From Gongronella butleri (Eukaryota > Mucoromycota > Mucoromycetes > Mucorales > Cunninghamellaceae): a stretch of DNA of 64,000 nt. Within the stretch, counting starts at the first letter, position 1. Every line of letters starts with the position of its first letter. Shown here one piece after another: positions 48,480 to 60,878 of the stretch. A model generated the notes under the pieces. The model saw only the letters and a program-made list of their open reading frames with translations. It ran no database searches and was not told where the DNA came from. Where the stretch lies: assembly GCA_025201375.1 (NCBI GenBank), contig JAIWZP010000075.1:53797-117796 (forward strand), given 5' to 3'. A program made the position numbers and the translations under genes.

Positions 48480-48734
48480 GGTAGCCGGGGAAATGCTCCG
48501 AAAAGGTTAAATCAGAAAGAGAGGTGCAAGATGCAAAAAGAAAAAAAAACCCCTGGTTCTCGAGTCCAACTAAAAGAATTGTTTGATATGATCAATGAAC
48601 CTGTGGTGTCCGATTTTTGCTTCAAAGGTCGAAACGTCATTTTTTTTTCCTTTTGGCGCTGATTGATCTGTTGGGACAAGGTGGGGGTGGCTGTAAGGAT
48701 CTATTTGAAGGGCTTTTTCGTTTGCTTTATTTAC

Positions 48735-51048
48735 TTAATTTACTCTATATTGAAAGGCGTGATCGCGCGCGGCTGCTGCTTTTGCGAACAACTGCTTTTC
48801 ATTGTCATCTGCGGCCATTTGGGCATCATTGTTGGTTGTAGCACGTGTGTGATTCTGTGCTAGAGTGGAGGAGGAAGAGGAGGGCGGCGTGCGTCGCATG
48901 TTGGCCGCATTGTCGACGTTCATGGTGCTAAAGCGGGCAAAGAGAGCTTCTGTAGGGGAGGTTGGTGCAGCATTGGATGTGTTTTGGCGGTGATGATCGA
49001 CGTATGAACGAGCGCTTTGGCTGCGCTGCATCATGCTATTGTTGTAGGCGTCGTTGGTGGAAGTGGCGGTGCCATTGGTGGCGATGGTGGGCTTTTGATG
49101 GAAATTGCCGTGATTTTGAGAATGGTTTTGACGATTTTCATTGTCTGCTAGCGGATCCATGTCCAATGGATACGATCGAAGCGAGCTTGTCCGCCTTGCG
49201 GCTTGTTGTTGCTGATGTTGTTGCTGTTTGTTGGCCAATGAATTTTTGACTAGGCTGAAGCGCTGTGAAATGCTTCGCTTCATGTCATTTCCGACAGCGG
49301 TGATGCTTGCGGCAGCAGCAGTGGCGGTTGGGTTGGCCGCAGGCATGGTCGTGGTCCTGCGCGACCAGCTGCGGCGGAATTCGTCCATGGATTCGCGTGA
49401 TTCGCGTCGGAACGAGTCAAACGATGCGCGTGCCATGTCAGTCGACTCGCGCAGCCGCTGCTGGAGGCGGCTACTCGCGTTGCTTGCCGTGCTGGCAATG
49501 GACGACGTATCGCTCCAATCATCGCCCACGGAAAGCATCCCACTCTGCCGTACATCATTCACGCCGGGAATCGCATGCCCATGCTGCAGCGCAAATTGCC
49601 GCCGGTCACGAACCTTGGTCGCCATGTGCAGCACATACTGGATATCGTGGATGGGGTAATTCTTTTTTTTTTTAAAGAGGATGGGGGGGGGAAATGAGCC
49701 ATTGTTTCCAATGCAAAAGCAACCCTTTTTTTTTTTTTACCTGCAGCAGTTTGACATTGACGGCAAAGTCGCCCTCCAAGAGGGGCTGGCGGATACAACT
49801 AATAAAAAAAAAGTGAGATTTCGTTGTTCTTTTTACTTTTTTTCTTTTTTTGTCATTTTTCTCGCATTTCTCGCGATTGTTTCTTACACAAGCATGGCGA
49901 CGGCGAAATCCAAAAGGAATTCAAAGGGGGTATCTTGCTGCGGGCATCGCTCTGCCAAGAGCGAGTCCCAGAGGCGGATGACATCAGGTAGGTCCCATTC
50001 CTGGGTGAAGAGGACGGTGATCCATCGAAAGGCATAATATGGCTCCTTGACCTGCTTGCGTTGGAGGTCGCGCCATAGCGGGCGATCATACCAGGCGAGT
50101 CGCTGTTGGAGGCGCAGCATGGTGGCGTGGATGCCTAGGCCATCCTGGTCCAATGAGCGTACAAAGTGGTCGCGCACGTCCGCCATGAGCGCGCTGAACA
50201 CAAAAAACGCGTCTGCTTCGGCGTACGCGTGTGCAGCAACATCAAAGGCCGTGGCGGCGTGCTGTGGCTGCTTGTCATTGGCAAAAAGGTAATAAATGGG
50301 CGCCAACAGCTCATTCATGCCCTGCACGTACCCGACGCCCGGATTCAGCTTGGCATACATGAACAGCAAACGTTCAATCACCTCCCAGTGGTAATCCTGC
50401 ACGTCGTCGCCTTTGGCGGAATCGCGATTTTCATGTTTTTCGCCTTTTTCGTGATTTTCCGTGTCATCGTGGTCGTCTTGGGCGGGGATACGCTTGAACA
50501 GGGAGCGGCGGTGTGGAATAAGTGGACAGATGGGCGTGAGCATCTTTGTGGGCTTGACGAGTGTCGGATTGGACAGGGAAAACGCGCTGGACAATTTGCG
50601 CACGATGCTACGCGGGGACGACACGTCCTTGGCTGATGAGAACGACCGAGCCGAGCTGCGCGAATTGGACCGCGACCGGTTGCCATTCATATTGTTCGTC
50701 GTCGTCGTCGTCTTGTTGGATTTGCGCGATGCATTGGACGACGATCGTGGGCGCCCGCCAATCAAGCCAAACGAGAGGCGTCGCATTGCACTGGTCTTGG
50801 CATCGACCACGTCGCCTGCGTCCAATGGGTCATCCACAACCACACCTGGCGAATTGGACAATGCCGGCATCGGCGGCGGCACCGACAGCGGATTCAGGCT
50901 ATTGGTGGCCACGCGCTGCTGGAAAAACGCAAAATCAGGCAATGTGCGCCGTACATCCTTGTCAATCTGCTCCAGCACGCTGTTCTCTTGAATGTAGGTC
51001 GCCCACTTGCTGCCCGGCGTCGCACTCAGCGGCTGTCCATTTGCAAAG

Positions 51049-51093
<45 letters not shown>

Positions 51094-51671
51094 GTGAATT
51101 TCCCTCGTTTTTTTTACCAGTATCGACTCGAGCTTACGTGATCATCTTCGTTAGTCGGTTTCTCGCTGGGTGTCTCTAGCATTTCCTTGACGAGTGTCTA
51201 GTAAGAAATAGATGCATGTCAGCCATGAAAACGAGAGAAAAAAGAAAAAAGAAAACGAAAAAAAAGCTAAATGTATGATTACATAGTACGAAAGTCGCTG
51301 ATCGTGCAGCGTCTTTTGCCATTGGCGCTTGTCAGGAGGCAAATAGCCTAAAAGGACCTTCCAAGCGGTCGCATGGCAGCTGCCCTCGTCAGGAATGCCT
51401 AATGGATGGGCGGTGAGTGACTCTTTTATGTCATTTTCCTATCATTGTACCTTTGAAACACGCCTCGCGAAACAGCTTCATATCGATAACAGGGCTGCTG
51501 TGCGTCTCGTCGTCGCCCATGGCACTCAGCGTGGCCACAAAGTACTTGACCCTAAAACAAAACGAAAAAGAACACACGCGTTAGCATTTGTTTGCTTCTT
51601 TCAATTCTTTTTTTGGGAGAGCTCAAGAGTGCCCCGCACCGCTACCTTTCTTTATAGGATGTGGAGTCCAT
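48735..51671 (-). CDS. TBC1D13-type Rab GTPase-activating protein
   Basis: Stimulates GTP hydrolysis by a Rab (Rab35 for animal TBC1D13). Exons 51671-51646, 51551-51451, 51398-51283, 51197-51138, 51032-49888, 49798-49741, 49661-48735, about 810 residues. The TBC domain begins IPDEGSCHATAWKVLLGYLP; SVLEQIDKDVRRTLPDFAFFQ gives the catalytic-arginine region IDKDVRRT; GVGYVQGMNELLAPIYY supplies the glutamine finger YVQGMN; AFRWITVLFTQEWDLPDVIRLWD follows. A serine-rich insert of about 170 residues splits the TBC domain after the IDKDVRRT block, as in TBC1D13 but longer. The C-terminal third is a long disordered tail rich in Ser, Asn and Gln. The fourth intron contains a 38-base homopolymer. Confidence 0.88.
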
Positions 51672-52219
51672 ACGCCGGTTGGGTCTCTAGTTGGAAAAAA
51701 AAAAAGTAGAAGACAAAAAAAAAAAATGAAAAAAAGACCCCTTTCCAAAATTCCTGCTTTTTGCTTTTCAATGTCCGCCCGGCTTGTTCCCCACACAAAC
51801 CAAAAGAGGCCTTTTGCCGCATTGGAAAGCCATGGACTCTCTTGTGGAAGCGTCTTTTTGCACATGGATCAGCCGCTACAGCCTCTTTTTTCCCACTGAA
51901 TTTCTCGTTTTCTTCCTTGATTTCATATAAAGAAAATGGACAATGGACAATCACGCTGGAAATCCGGGCAACCGCTCTTGTGCAACGTGCACTGGCTGGG
52001 CGGATGTGTGCGATCACGCTGGCGCGGGTGCTATTTTTGGACTGCATGCGCCCAAAATTGGATGTGCCCTCGCGCTCAGCAACAGAAATAAAAAATACAT
52101 CTCAAACGACACGTTCCTTCCCCTTTCCCTTTCTCTCTCTCTCTCTCTCACTTTTTTTCACTCCTATTTTTTCTCTTTGTTTACCCACTTTTTTTTATTT
52201 TTGATTCCCCCCCAATTGA
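51672..52219. promoter_or_regulatory. Divergent promoter region between the Rab GAP and the PH-domain gene
   Basis: Contains A- and T-tracts, a (CT)n run at 52133-52148 and a T-rich leader up to ATG 52220. No gene is seen in it. Confidence 0.45.
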
Positions 52220-53286
52220 ATGAGTTATCGCCACAGCTTCGTGTCGCTGTACCGCGCGTCGTTGGACGACCACCCCAACAGCAGCGCGCCGGTGGCGGCG
52301 CGTCCGTCAGCGCCTGCGGTGCCACCACCGTTTGACGAGGAGTCGCCTGCGGAGGCGCCAGTGTTTGAGGGCCATTTATACCTGCGGACCGACAAGAAGC
52401 AGTGGCAATGGCGCTTGTTTCGATTTGATGGCATGACGTTGACGTGTCTGTCGACGCGCAAGGTGCCATTGCCCTCGCATTTGTCGTCCAAGGACAATGC
52501 GCGACTTTTCAGGTGTCCGTCCTCGCCGGACCATTATCTTTTACCCAAATGGACCATCGATCTCATCAACGTATCTGCTGTATCGCTGCTCAGTGCGAAG
52601 AAAAAGGCGACGCGGTGCTTTTGTGTGCGTACCGTGCATGGTCAATGCTACATCATGAAGGCGCAGAAACAGAGCGATCTGGACCATTGGCTGTTTGCTC
52701 TCACAAAAATGTGGCATTTCTCGCAAGCGGCCAAGAAGGAATTGGCCACGAATCAAGCTAATTCGTCGCCCATGCCGCATCCATTGCCACAACATGCAGG
52801 GATTCATCCTCATCGATCGTCAATGGCACTTGCCGCTGCGGCTGCACAAGCGGCTACCGCCCAAGCAGCTGCCCATCAGCAAATTGGCTATACAACGACG
52901 CCGCGCCATCATTCCATGCCAACACAGCCGTCCTCGGCATCGCAACAACAACAATTGCTATTGCCACCACCCTTGCCACACCATCATCAACATCACCACC
53001 AACATCAAACACCTCGATCTTTCACCCATCCTATGATGATGCCTTCACATGTGTTACCGGCCATTGGTCGGCACCAGCAGCACCAGAATCAGCACCAGCA
53101 ACAACAACAACAACAACAACAACAACAGCAGCAGCAACAGCAACAACAGCAGCGGCCGCTCGTCCCACCGCGCCAGCCGCCCGCGTTCTATTCTCAATTA
53201 GCCAACACATCGCCGCATCTGCCCATTCCCCCACCACTAGCCACTCCTTACATTCATCCCAATCAGTCCACCCCTATGGTATGCCC

Positions 53287-53317
<31 letters not shown>

Positions 53318-54340
53318 ACGGAAATCAAGCCGATTGACCCCCTTTTCCTCCCTTTTTTTTATAATAATAATTTATAATTTTAGGTGGGCACGTCTCTTAC
53401 CGAGGAAAAGCGGCGGACCATTGATGCGTGGCGCCGGTCCTTGTCCGAATTGATGGCCACCGAGCCCGAAATGACATTGCCGCCGCCCATGGACACGATT
53501 CTCGACGACCACGATGATCGCGATCATCATGACGACGACGCGTTTGACGACGACGACGACGAAAATGATGATTTGCTCACGAGTGTCAGCCACAGGCACC
53601 AGAAACTCGTGTCATCCATGCTTGCACCGCCAGCGCCACCTCCCGCTGCACCCATCAAAAAGCAACAAGAGCTGCAACAGCCAAAGATCTGGATCGAAAA
53701 GAAAGCACCTGCTGTGCCGACCCCTGATGCCGCCGCGGTGGCGCCACGCCCAGGCGGCCCTACCTCGGCACCCGCCACCGACCGTTTCCACGTGCCCTAT
53801 TTCCAAGAATCTTCACTTTCGTCGTCGACATTGTCGTCCGTCCGCAGCACAAGTGACCAAAACGTGCAAAATACACAAAATACACAAAATACGCAAAATA
53901 CGCCGCAAAATACCTCGTCGCGCCAACGCACATCCACTTCGGCGGCCCACAAGCCGCATCATGCCCACATGGTCAAAGAAGAAACACCATCACCATCGGC
54001 CCACGGCCAACACCTCACGTACAATGCAACGACCAGTGGCAAAGCCATCCAAATCATGCCTCCTTCTTTGACACAAAGGCCATCGTCACTGTATTTATCG
54101 CAATCACCGCTAGGCGCCCTCGCCCACGTGTCCGAAAATAAGGATGACGACGAAATCAGCCTTGCCGCGTTGCAAAAGTCCCTCAAACGCGCAAGCATCA
54201 GCTCGCCACGCCTTGCCGCCCCCGCCGTGCCCCCCGTCAGGCACTCAATGCCCGTGCCAAGAACCCATTCCTGGATACCCTCCTCCGTGGACAAGCAACC
54301 CATCCAACCTTTCCAGTCGTCGTCGCTACGCATGACATGA
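52220..54340 (+). CDS. PH-domain protein with polyglutamine and disordered regions
   Basis: Two exons, 52220-53278 and 53384-54340, about 671 residues. A PH domain runs from about residue 49 (FEGHLYLRTDKKQWQWRLFRFDGMTLTCL) to about 165 (SDLDHWLFALTKMW, the conserved C-terminal tryptophan helix). After that the protein is low-complexity: a polyglutamine block encoded at 53086-53152, His/Pro-rich stretches, an acidic run (DDDDDEND) and four NTQ repeats near 53868-53900. PH domains bind phosphoinositides or proteins, so a membrane-linked scaffold role is likely but the specific function is unknown. Intron contains a 28-base A tract. The first in-frame ATG gives MSYRHSFVSLY. Confidence 0.78.
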
Positions 54341-54577
54341 TTGATACCTATTTTTCTTTGATTTTCCCCTCATTTGTCTTACCCCCTCTTCCAATTCTTT
54401 TTTTTTTTTACACGTTACAATATAAAGTCAGTGCCTAGTTTGTTTTTCTCTTGTTTTTCATTGCCATTGGATCGACGAGGGGGGGGGAAGCAAAGAAAGA
54501 CGCGCGTTTTCTCGAGAAAATGGTATCTTGACACGTGTCGCACGAGCTGAGGGGGAAAAAAAGAGACGCGTCGTGGC

Positions 54578-55402
54578 TCATTCGCGTTGGACGAGAGCAA
54601 ACAGGCCGAGGACACCCAGTAGAGCATATTTGAGCCAGGGATAATCGCTCATGACAATCGTCACCATGCCCACGTACGGCACAAAGCTATATTTTTTTTT
54701 TAAAAAAAAAAAAGCGCGTCAATGACCTTCCAATGGTGTGTTAGAGATGGAGGGGATTGCTTACGCCTTGACCTTGCCCACGACGTGTTCCTGGTGAATC
54801 CACATTTGGCGGTAATCATACAGACCGCGATCGTCCGTGGGATTGTTGTCGCCCTTGGTCAACAGGAATTGCTTGCCCGTCTTGGTCCTATTTGCAAACA
54901 TCCAACCGGTCAATGGGCTATGCAAATGACTTTTAGAGGCATTACTCGTTGTGGATCTTGATGACGCGATGCACAATGGGCACATCACGCTTGGGCAGCT
55001 TGAAAACACAAATGTCATTGATCTGGATGGGCTCGTTACGTGGCATTGACAGCACCAGCAAGTCGCCACGGTGGAAGCCGGGCTCCATGCTCCCGCTGAG
55101 TGAGAGAAAAGAGTGAGTCGTACGGAAAAACGCGTAAATATGCGCTGAAATCGTCCTTTTTATTACCTCAGCACGACCACAATGGGACTTTCGTTGTTCA
55201 AAGCCAACCCTAGCGTCTTCCAGATCATGAGCGCCGACGCCAGCACCGTCATTATATTCAACACTTGCAGGGCCACCTATATTTTCACGAAAAAAAAAAG
55301 AACGTGAATTTGGCGCATGACGCGTGAAATAGACGCGCAATGCGTTCCAACGAGCCAATTCATTACCTGCTTGGCATTCATACGCTTGAGTTCACCAAAC
55401 AT
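54578..55402 (-). CDS. SEC11: Signal peptidase complex catalytic subunit SEC11
   Basis: Cleaves signal peptides in the ER lumen. Exons 55402-55367, 55276-55167, 55095-54946, 54887-54765, 54686-54578, about 175 residues (yeast 167). One N-terminal membrane anchor ([19 protein letters not shown]). Catalytic Ser in [12 protein letters not shown] (about residue 51), His in [13 protein letters not shown] (about 91), and Asp in [13 protein letters not shown] (about 112-118); [20 protein letters not shown] near the C-terminus is the membrane-thinning segment of the family. Head to head with the roadblock gene across 174 bp. Confidence 0.95.
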
Positions 55403-55529
55403 GACAAGATGAAGTGAAAAAAAGAGGGAAAAAAAAAGAGCAACGTGGCGGGGTCTGATCCATTTGGCGCTCCCTTTTTGGCTTTTTTTGGTGTCCCAGG
55501 AAGCCCTGGCGCCTTTTTTTTTTTTTCTT

Positions 55530-55568
<39 letters not shown>

Positions 55569-55576
55569 ACTTCTTT
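55403..55576. promoter_or_regulatory. Short divergent promoter between SEC11 and the roadblock gene
   Basis: 174 bp including long T-tracts (55517-55565) on the roadblock side and an A/G tract on the SEC11 side. No TATA box is evident. Confidence 0.5.
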
Positions 55577-56059
55577 ATGATGCTTTCCGTCAGCGCCGAG
55601 ATGGACGAGACCATCAAGCGTATTTCTGCTCGCAAGGGCGTCAAGGGCATTGTTATCCTGAACCACCAGGGCCAGACCATCAAAACCACTCTGGATAACG
55701 ACGTCGCCAAGCAGTACGCGCTGCAGTTCAGCGCACTCGTCAAGCAGGCGCACGCCACGGTCGCCGCCGTCGAGGAAGACGTAAAAAAAAAAAAAAAAAA
55801 AAAAAAAGACCAAAATCGCCCTCAATTCCTCCATTATGCGCTTACACTCCCCTTTTTTTTGCCGTGTAGAACGACCTCACGTTCCTGCGCGTTCGCACCA
55901 AGAAATATGAAGTGATGATCGCGCCCAGTAAGAACACCCATGATGGGGAAAAACGGCAAAATGGCACAAATCGCTCATGGTTTTTTTTTTTTTTTTTTAG
56001 ATGAAGAGTATGTATTGCTTGTGGTCCAGAATCCCACAGAGACGTACCAAGAGGAATAA
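55577..56059 (+). CDS. Dynein light chain, roadblock/LC7 type
   Basis: Accessory chain of cytoplasmic dynein that binds the intermediate chain as a dimer. Exons 55577-55780, 55870-55927, 56001-56059, about 106 residues (family 96-105). Seen: MDETIKRISARKGVKGIVILNHQGQTIKTTLDN, then NDLTFLRVRTKKYEVMIAPN, EEYVLLVVQNPTE at the end. Two adjacent ATGs (55577 and 55580) are in frame; the first is used here. Intron 1 carries a 22-base A tract directly behind the donor GT. Confidence 0.93.
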
Positions 56060-56434
56060 AAAAAGGAATTGAGAAAGAAAAAAAGACTCAGGGGACGAAT
56101 TTGACAGTGCCTCGCGCCAATTTTCGAACTTTTTGCTTGGTTGCCATGGCAACGCGCATGATGCCACTGCTGATTGGTGTTCACCGGGGACATGCCCTTT
56201 TTGAGATCGTGCTCAATGCGGCGCGCGACCATTATATTTTAGCTCTCCTTCCCGGTATTTTTTTTCGTTTTTTTTTCCCACTTTTTTCTTCTTTTTTTTT
56301 TCACTTGCCAGTGACTTTTTTTGTTGCAAGTGCTGTCTGTCTTTCCTTTATTGTATTTTACTTGTTAAAAGAAGTCCCTTTTTCCCTTTTTCTCTTCTTT
56401 GCCGCGCCCTTTCTTTCTCTTTCGCCTGCTTGCC

Positions 56435-59324
56435 ATGGCCGACTCTTTTCTTTACGACGACACGCCGACGTCCGGTGCCGCTGGCGGCGGTGTCTTTGAC
56501 CCGTCAGTGGCCCTTGTCGTCGAGCAGCAGGCGACGCCCATGGAATTGCGCGAGGGACTCGTCCACATCGCCAAATGCCTGTCGCACGTGCCGCTCGTCC
56601 TCACTCACGACGCCAATACGGTTAACACTAGCCATCATGTCAAATGGTATCTGCGGTAAGCCAATGGATTGATTGGATGGCAAATCCAGACGGAGAGATA
56701 AAGACAGCACAATATGCAGCCCCTTTCTCCGCTCAGATCACTGACAGATGAGGCCCATTTTATTCATTTTTTTTTAAAAAAAGATTCCAGCACGATCCTG
56801 AACTTGCGCTCGGCAGGTATGTCATGGCCCCCATGGAACAACCATATGATATCCTGATCCGCTATCGTCGTACCATTGATGGTAAAGAGTCGTCGTAAAA
56901 CAAGGCAAAACGACATTTTATGCTTTGCCTCACACGGTTTCACTCCGCTTTGTCGTAGCATTTCGTGCTCTTGGCAAGCTCGTTGGTGCAGCCACCACGA
57001 CCATGGTGCCCTTTTCCTACGAGGTGTCAGAACAGGCTCATTTTGTCACGCAAGGGTAAAAAAAAATATGAAGAAAAGAGTCAAAATCAGGTGATTTGGC
57101 GCCAATGAGGCCACTCATCCGCTGTTTTTTTTTTATGCTAAAAAGTGTCATGGTGGATTGCAGCCGCAATGGCGTGCTGCGTGTGCGGCGTATCAAGCAA
57201 TTGCTCTGCTACATGGCACTCATGGGCCTGGACATGCTGCAGCTGTACACAGAGGACACCTATGAGGTCGAGGAGGAGCCATTGGTCGGCTACCTTCGAG
57301 GCAAGTACACGCGCGCAGAGCTCAGTCGCATCGACGACGTGGCCTATGATCTGTACGTTTTTTTTTTTTTTTTTTTTTTTTTTTTGTTTTCATGCGAGGC
57401 ATCATGTGATTCTTTGGTCTTTTTGCTTATTTTGACTTTTTTTTTATGTTAGCGGCATCGAGGTGGTGCCGTGCATCCAGGTATTGGGCCACTTGGGTCA
57501 GATCCTGCAATGGTCACATTATGCGCACCTGCGCGACAACTCGGAAGTCATTCTTGCCAATTCGGAAGCAAGCTACGAATTTGTGGAAAAGCTCATCAAG
57601 GCTGTTGCAGGCGCGTTTCGATCCAAACGCATCCATCTTGGCTGCGACGAGGTAATTTTCTGATTTTTTTTTTTTCCAGGGCACGGTTAACTCATCGATG
57701 AATGCTATTATTACTAGGCTTATGGACTGGGCGAGGGCCGGTTCCGCCAAATGTTTGGCTACAAGGAGCCCACCGAGGTGTTCTTGGACCATTTGCGCCG
57801 AGTGATGGACATTTGCGACCGCTATGATTTGCGCCCAATGATCTGGTCGGACATGCTCTTTTGCCTCGCGGCGCGCAACAATTCGTTGCAGGGCTACTAT
57901 GACCCAAACAGCATCCCGGATCTCGAGGGCCGCCTACCCCAGAGCGTCGGCCTCGTCTTTTGGGATTATTACCACACTACCGAGGATGTCTACGAACAAA
58001 AGCTTCAGCAGCATCACGACCTCGGGTGTCCGCAGCCATGGATGGCAAGTAAGGCACCATTCCAAAGGCAAGGACGAGGGCACAGAACCATGCTCACACG
58101 CTCGTTTTTGCTTTTTAGATGCTTCATGGACCTGGAGCAGATTCTGGACGGCGTTACCATTCACGTTCCAGACGGTCCGCGCAAGCACTATTGCCGCCAA
58201 GAACCCTGTCAGCGGCGTTGATCACGCGTTCATCACCATTTGGGGCGACGAGGGCAACGAATGCGATATGTAGGTCTTTTTTACGCGCTTGCAATGGGGA
58301 TTCAAGTCTTGACGGATTTTTTAGGTTCTCGGCGTTGCCTGGGTTGCTCTATTATGCGCAATTGGGCCGCTGCGATGGCGCCGAGGTGGATCTGCAATGG
58401 CTCAAACATGATTTTGGTAAGACACTAGCGCATTTTTTTGGGGCCCCGAGCTAACGTGATCCCTTCTCCTCATTTCTCACTATTTTTTTTTTTCTTTCAC
58501 AAGCTGGTATTTGTGGTGGACGCTTTGACGATTGGGTGTATGCATCCAAGGTTCGCGCTAAAAAAAAAAAAAAAAGCAAAAAAAGTGATTTTTAGCGATT
58601 GACCCTTGTTTATGATCCTTTTTAGATTGATGATGCACCCAGTGGGCATGCAATCACGGACAAGAGCCACTATGCGCCCAACATTAGCAAGTGGTTACTG
58701 TGGGAGGACCCATTTTTGGCATTTTTGTCGCCGCAGTACCAGGATGAGGATCTCGAGACGTACTATGGGATGCTGGCCGACGACCTGATGGCCAAGGTCA
58801 AAGACATGCCCGAGAACAAGCGTCTGGAGCTGCCTGCGCGCGTGGCGCGTGTGTTATCTCTAAAGTGTCACCTGCGCAAGCGATGTGCGCTTGCGTACAA
58901 GCAAGATGACCTCGCGACACTGGCCGATCTGACGGACCAGCGGCTCACGACGCTGTTGCACGAGGTTGACTCGCTGTGGCAGTATCACCGTCGCCTGTGG
59001 CACGACATGTACAAGCCGTTTGGCTGGGAAGTCTTGGAATTGCGGTATGGTGGTCTGCGCACGCGGCTCGCCACCATGCACCACCGCCTCGAGATGTACA
59101 TTGCACACCGCAGGCAGAAGCTCATGCTCAATCAGCACTCGGGTGCCGAAAAGCGCGATCCCACCGCCGCCGCCACGGACGATGACGACGACAGCGACAC
59201 GGATGACGATGTGACAAACTGCATTCCCGAATTCGATGTCGACCTGGAACCCCTCTTTTATGGCTCCACCACCAATCTTCTACTAGACTATGCGCGCGCG
59301 TCCACGCCTTGTAGACCCGGCTAA
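56435..59324 (+). CDS. GH20 beta-N-acetylhexosaminidase, hexosaminidase D-like
   Basis: Removes terminal N-acetylhexosamine; the hexosaminidase D group lacks a secretion signal and is cytosolic/nuclear in animals. Ten exons: 56435-56655, 56784-56881, 56959-57055, 57146-57352, 57453-57651, 57718-58048, 58119-58269, 58325-58416, 58504-58550, 58626-59324, about 713 residues. GH20 core: CYMALMGLDMLQLYTEDTYE, VVPCIQVLGHLGQIL, and the catalytic HLGCDE (about 269-274, Asp-Glu pair) cut by an intron just after the Glu; RPMIWSDMLF and FITIWGDEGNECDM follow. No N-terminal signal peptide is visible. The C-terminus has a long helical region and then an acidic stretch DDDDDSDTDDD. Substrate specificity cannot be told from sequence. 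Confidence 0.88.
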
Positions 59325-60419
59325 ACTCGCCAGATTTGTCTCTCTCTCTCTCTCTTTTTTTGTTGTTGTTACTTTTCAATATATCATCCCCCTTTTCCAT
59401 TCCCCTCCTCCAAGACACACACATACACCAATCATTGTACATTGCCAGTGCCGCCCCTTTACCCTTCATCCATTGATTAGCTCGCCATCCTACCATAACC
59501 TTCTTTCATGGATTACAAAAAAATAAATCATGATTACAATATTTTGTTATTTTTACTGAATGTGCTTCCTGGATTCTCAACCACGGACACCACTGCATCG
59601 AAACCCATCGACTGGCACCATTTTGGTGCTTTGGATCAATGCTGTCGAATATCTACGTAAAAAGAGAAATCTGCCTACAAAATCTTGATATTCGCATGCT
59701 TGTTGATTGTTGTCACTTTGGGTGTCTTTTGCCGCTATCATATGATATGATAGATTGTCCGCTTAAATCAGTACGTACGTAACCAGAGCCACGTTTCTAG
59801 GACATTACACGGCTTCTTTTTCCCGCTTTCATCGGGCCTCAGCGGATTTTTGGGCTCTTTGAAAAAAAGTCACGACGCATAAAAAAAAAATCTAACTCCA
59901 AATAATACAGTAGTATCATATAAATGTCCCCACGCACCAAAGATGCAATGCGCCAATGCCCATCCATGCCTCGTAGTACAGTATGTACCGGTGTTGTGTC
60001 TGGGCAATCCTTAGGTGAAGTGAGAGACAAAAAAAAGAGAGCAGTTGGGCACCAAGCACCAACAAAACGCGACAAACGCGTAAAAAAAAGAAATAAAGCA
60101 GGATAAAAACCTTTAATGGGTGTTAGTGCACTATTAGGGATATGGATATGTGGACTTACCACTGGCAGACAGTGGTTTAAAACGTGCAAAGTAAAAAGAA
60201 AAAAAAAGAAAAAAAAAGCAAAAGGATAAAGAAAGAAAGGATAGGGGCTGCGAAAAGCAGGGAAGAAAAAAAAAAGGAAAAGGAAAAAGGGGCACACAAA
60301 AAAAAAGCACATTCCTGACACCGGTACAGTACGTACAGTAATTGCTGCATATTGTATCATACTGTATTCGTCTTTAATAAACATACAGTGATGATGCGTA
60401 GTATTTTTCAGGCTTTGAC
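59325..60419. other. Gene-free stretch after the hexosaminidase gene
   Basis: (CT)n run at 59338-59354, probable AATAAA at 59521, then low-complexity A/T sequence with scattered TACAGTA/TACTGTA motifs (59907, 59979, 60325-60340, 60360). No coding region is supported. Confidence 0.5.
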
Positions 60420-60878
60420 GGCTTGCTGTGCCTCCAGAAATTTTTTTACAGCCTACTTGCTTGCCGTTGATGAAAAGCGCGTCAGAGGATGAACTACAGC
60501 AGCAGCGGCGCACGGACGAGACCGCCCGATTTTTTCGGACTCGAGAATGCCAAAAAACCTCGCATTTGCACTATTTTGCATTCATCTGTCCATCTGTATG
60601 GTCGACCCCGCTCAAAAATAGCCGCATCGCATTCAGCGCAAAAATTGCAACAAAAATAAGCTTAAGGCCCCAGAGCGCTACGACTACTTTTGAAAAATTC
60701 AGGGGTCACTCAGGGGTCACACTTTTCAATCTCAGATAATGCCAAATTTGGGAAATTTCGAACTCCGCGTGATCAATGCATCTCAAACAGGTAACTCCGA
60801 CAATTTGCTATTGGCGGACAAAATGACAGGTCGCCCCCCCGACGTAAGAAAAAAGCCCAAAGAGTGACGCATGAACGG
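60420..60878 (+). repeat. Dispersed blocks R1 and R2, second copy, interrupted by the retrotransposon
   Basis: 60428-60540 matches R1 (33380-33500) and 60620-60877 matches R2 (35239-35508). The match stops at TGAACG, right before the LTR start at 60879, so the retrotransposon inserted into a pre-existing repeat copy; the other half of this copy should lie beyond the right edge of the window. Confidence 0.75.
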
